A stretch of 64,000 bases of DNA from Ceriagrion tenellum. Its lineage: Eukaryota; Arthropoda; Insecta; Odonata; Coenagrionidae. The position numbers and the translations under genes are program-made. Below are positions 62,451 to 64,000 of the stretch, in pieces. Each line of letters opens with the position of its first letter. The stretch's first letter is position 1. The DNA lies in NCBI GenBank assembly GCA_963169105.1, contig OY720643.1, positions 95,304,848 through 95,368,847 on the forward strand, read 5' to 3'. The notes beneath the pieces are model-generated. The model was given only the letters and a program-made list of their open reading frames with translations. It had not been told where the DNA came from and made no database searches.

Positions 62451-62569
62451 TCGAGCAGTGTACTTGAACATTTCTGCAACACCAACGGTGGCTTTTTAAA
62501 TCATGTTGGATAGATATAATTTTATGAAGAACCTAACGAAATTTGATTGCATATAGCAAGAATTGGAAA

Positions 62570-62915
62570 AGCTGACCAGAACAGACTAGAAGCCATCAAA
62601 ACCTGGTGCTAGAGGAGGTTGATAAAGACAAAATAAGAAAGGATGAAGTGTAGAGAAGAGTAGAAGAAGAAAGAACTATTTGAAAAACATACAGAAAAGA
62701 AGAACCAGATAGATTGGAATCACTCTGAGACACAATGGGTTTCTGAAGAACATAATGAAGGAAAAATAGAGGGAAAAGTCTCCAGATTAAGACCAAGGAA
62801 TAAGTTTATGGAACAAATTAAGACGAGAGTACATGGAAAGAAATACCAGGATGTAACGGAACAAGTATTAGATAGGGAAGGGTGGAGGGCTGCAGTGAAC
62901 TAATCTTAGGATTGG
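62570..62915 (+). pseudogene. RTE-type LINE, reverse-transcriptase C-terminal end (relic)
   Basis: From 62,586 the plus strand keeps one frame to a stop at 62,901-62,903, with three internal stops. It begins LEAIKTWC and ends VLDREGWRAAVN. KIEGKVSRLRPRNKF corresponds to the KIEG-V-RGR motif of the copy at 8,925. The catalytic domain is missing. The absence of indels against point stops suggests decay by substitution. Its 3' end merges into a palindrome. Confidence 0.75.
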
Positions 62916-62930
62916 TTGACTGCAGCCCTC
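62885..62930. repeat. snap-back palindrome at the LINE end
   Basis: The left arm 62,885-62,905 and right arm 62,910-62,930 are reverse complements with two mismatches around TTAG. The right arm, read backward, spells the family's usual end GCAGTCAACCAATC, so it is an inverted copy of the LINE terminus placed directly after it. Confidence 0.85.
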
Positions 62931-62934
62931 AAAA

Positions 62935-64000
62935 TAGTAGATTGCATTTGCATTGCAGCCAGGGTTTTAAATGACGAAAGCAAGCTTATATGAATGCTCA
63001 ATATGAGTGATTTCTATCGGTGATGAATAATTGTATTTAATAAAAACTACCATAATTTTTTAATACACATTTCTCACATTTTAGCTCCAACAGAGAAAAA
63101 TAAGCATCAATATCGAAAGAATAAATTTTGGTGTTTCCACAAACTTGATTTTGACCGGCTTGTTCATATATTGTCGTTACAACAAATTATGGCCTCGTCA
63201 CTGCATGCATTTTGAATTAATTAATCGTACGTTCAATTCGTTAACATGCCCTGCTTTGAGTTTCCCACTGATCTCCAACATCTATCCGTTTAAACCTGAA
63301 AATCTTTTCTAGACTCATACAAGGACTAAATTTGAGTAGTCACGGGTTTTTATAGGTGACAGTTGAATAAACTAATTCCATCTCACAAATATCACCGTAG
63401 GGTGATTAGTTTTGAGCCAGATACAGCTTTATATACACATTTAGTTTTTCAGTACGGTCGGAGAAAATGTAGCTTGCGCTAGTATTTAGCGTTCAAGTGT
63501 GAAAGAACTGAGCCCTTTCCGTTAGCTCTCATGGTAATTATGTAGGCAATTGTGACATGTATATATTGAAGTTGTTATTCTGATAGACATGATGGCATTA
63601 TGTCAACGCCGAGGGAAAATGTATTAAAAAATACCAGATAAAACATGGCTAACGCAGAAAGGTGGCCCAACTTCTTTGATAATGCTCTCTAATCGCTCTG
63701 TTAACTCCTAATACGCATTGCTTATACTATGCCTTTCCAATCATATTCAGACATTTTAGTTGCATTTCCGCATTTACGTCTTAGTTTTCTCCCAAAATTC
63801 ATAACCGCTACGTTAAATTTTTGACACCGTCCTTTTCTACATTCCCAAGCACAATTGGCCTCTTAGTACATTCTAGTACATTCTCGATTTATCAATTGCC
63901 GATCCAAGCGTCGTACTCCTCACGGAAAATATACTTATTCAAGATCCTGAGTGTGTTGACAGCGACTAACCTCTGAATTGAAATTGTTTAGTGTTAATTG
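62935..64000. other. unannotated DNA
   Basis: Nothing recognised up to the window end. Confidence 0.4.

Noticed and set aside
62093..62485. A 130-codon minus-strand frame rich in Pro, Ser and Leu
   Set aside because: It lies in a G- and purine-rich patch that is open on both strands, so it is likely an artefact of composition.
1..64000. CRISPR arrays, bacterial operons or ribosome binding sites
   Set aside because: No spaced direct repeats of that type, no long prokaryotic frames, and the repeat content is that of an animal nuclear genome.

Overview
The window looks like gene-poor, AT-rich nuclear DNA from an animal, most likely an arthropod with a large, repeat-filled genome. This is inferred from the mix of transposon relics: RTE-type and CR1/Jockey-type LINE tails, a Penelope-like element, a TTAA-flanked piggyBac relic, tRNA-headed SINEs and small foldback or MITE elements. 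Nothing resembles a bacterial, organellar or viral gene set. No open reading frame exceeds 165 codons, and I could not assemble a host gene with confident exons. An intronic or intergenic setting is therefore the simplest reading.

Layout. The first 9 kb is mostly unannotatable AT-rich DNA, with an A/T-only tract near 3.1 kb and two copies of a GC-palindromic repeat (about 4.9-5.1 and 7.4 kb). From 8.9 to 10.4 kb lie an RTE-type LINE 3' end, a perfect 27-bp inverted repeat, a 36-bp block that recurs at 52.7 kb, and one copy of a dispersed repeat whose partner is at 54.8 kb. At 14.75-15.29 kb is an element with 150-bp terminal inverted repeats, and at 17.15-17.41 kb a 262-bp MITE. LINE relics follow at 17.8 and 19.3 kb. 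From 21.06 to 22.85 kb is an internally deleted piggyBac-like transposon with both TTAA target duplications. From 23.5 to 24.17 kb is a 5'-truncated Penelope-like element with a GIY-YIG segment, a decayed hammerhead-like motif and target duplications.

SINEs lie at 26.5, 27.1, 36.4 and 39.6 kb, the last with an inverted copy of its own tail. A CR1/Jockey-type LINE end is at 28.5-29.1 kb, with two partial relatives on the other strand at 49.2-49.5 kb and a further group at 57.8-58.8 kb. A 56-bp unit is repeated three times exactly at 35.5 kb. More RTE-type LINE ends are at 56.2 and 62.6 kb, the latter ending in a snap-back palindrome.

The features do not form an operon or pathway. They are layered, decayed mobile elements. 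I found no clear new biological system. The structures most worth checking are the decayed ribozyme motif in the Penelope-like element, the long-TIR element, the inverted-tail SINE, and the 36-bp block that is nearly identical at two distant sites.
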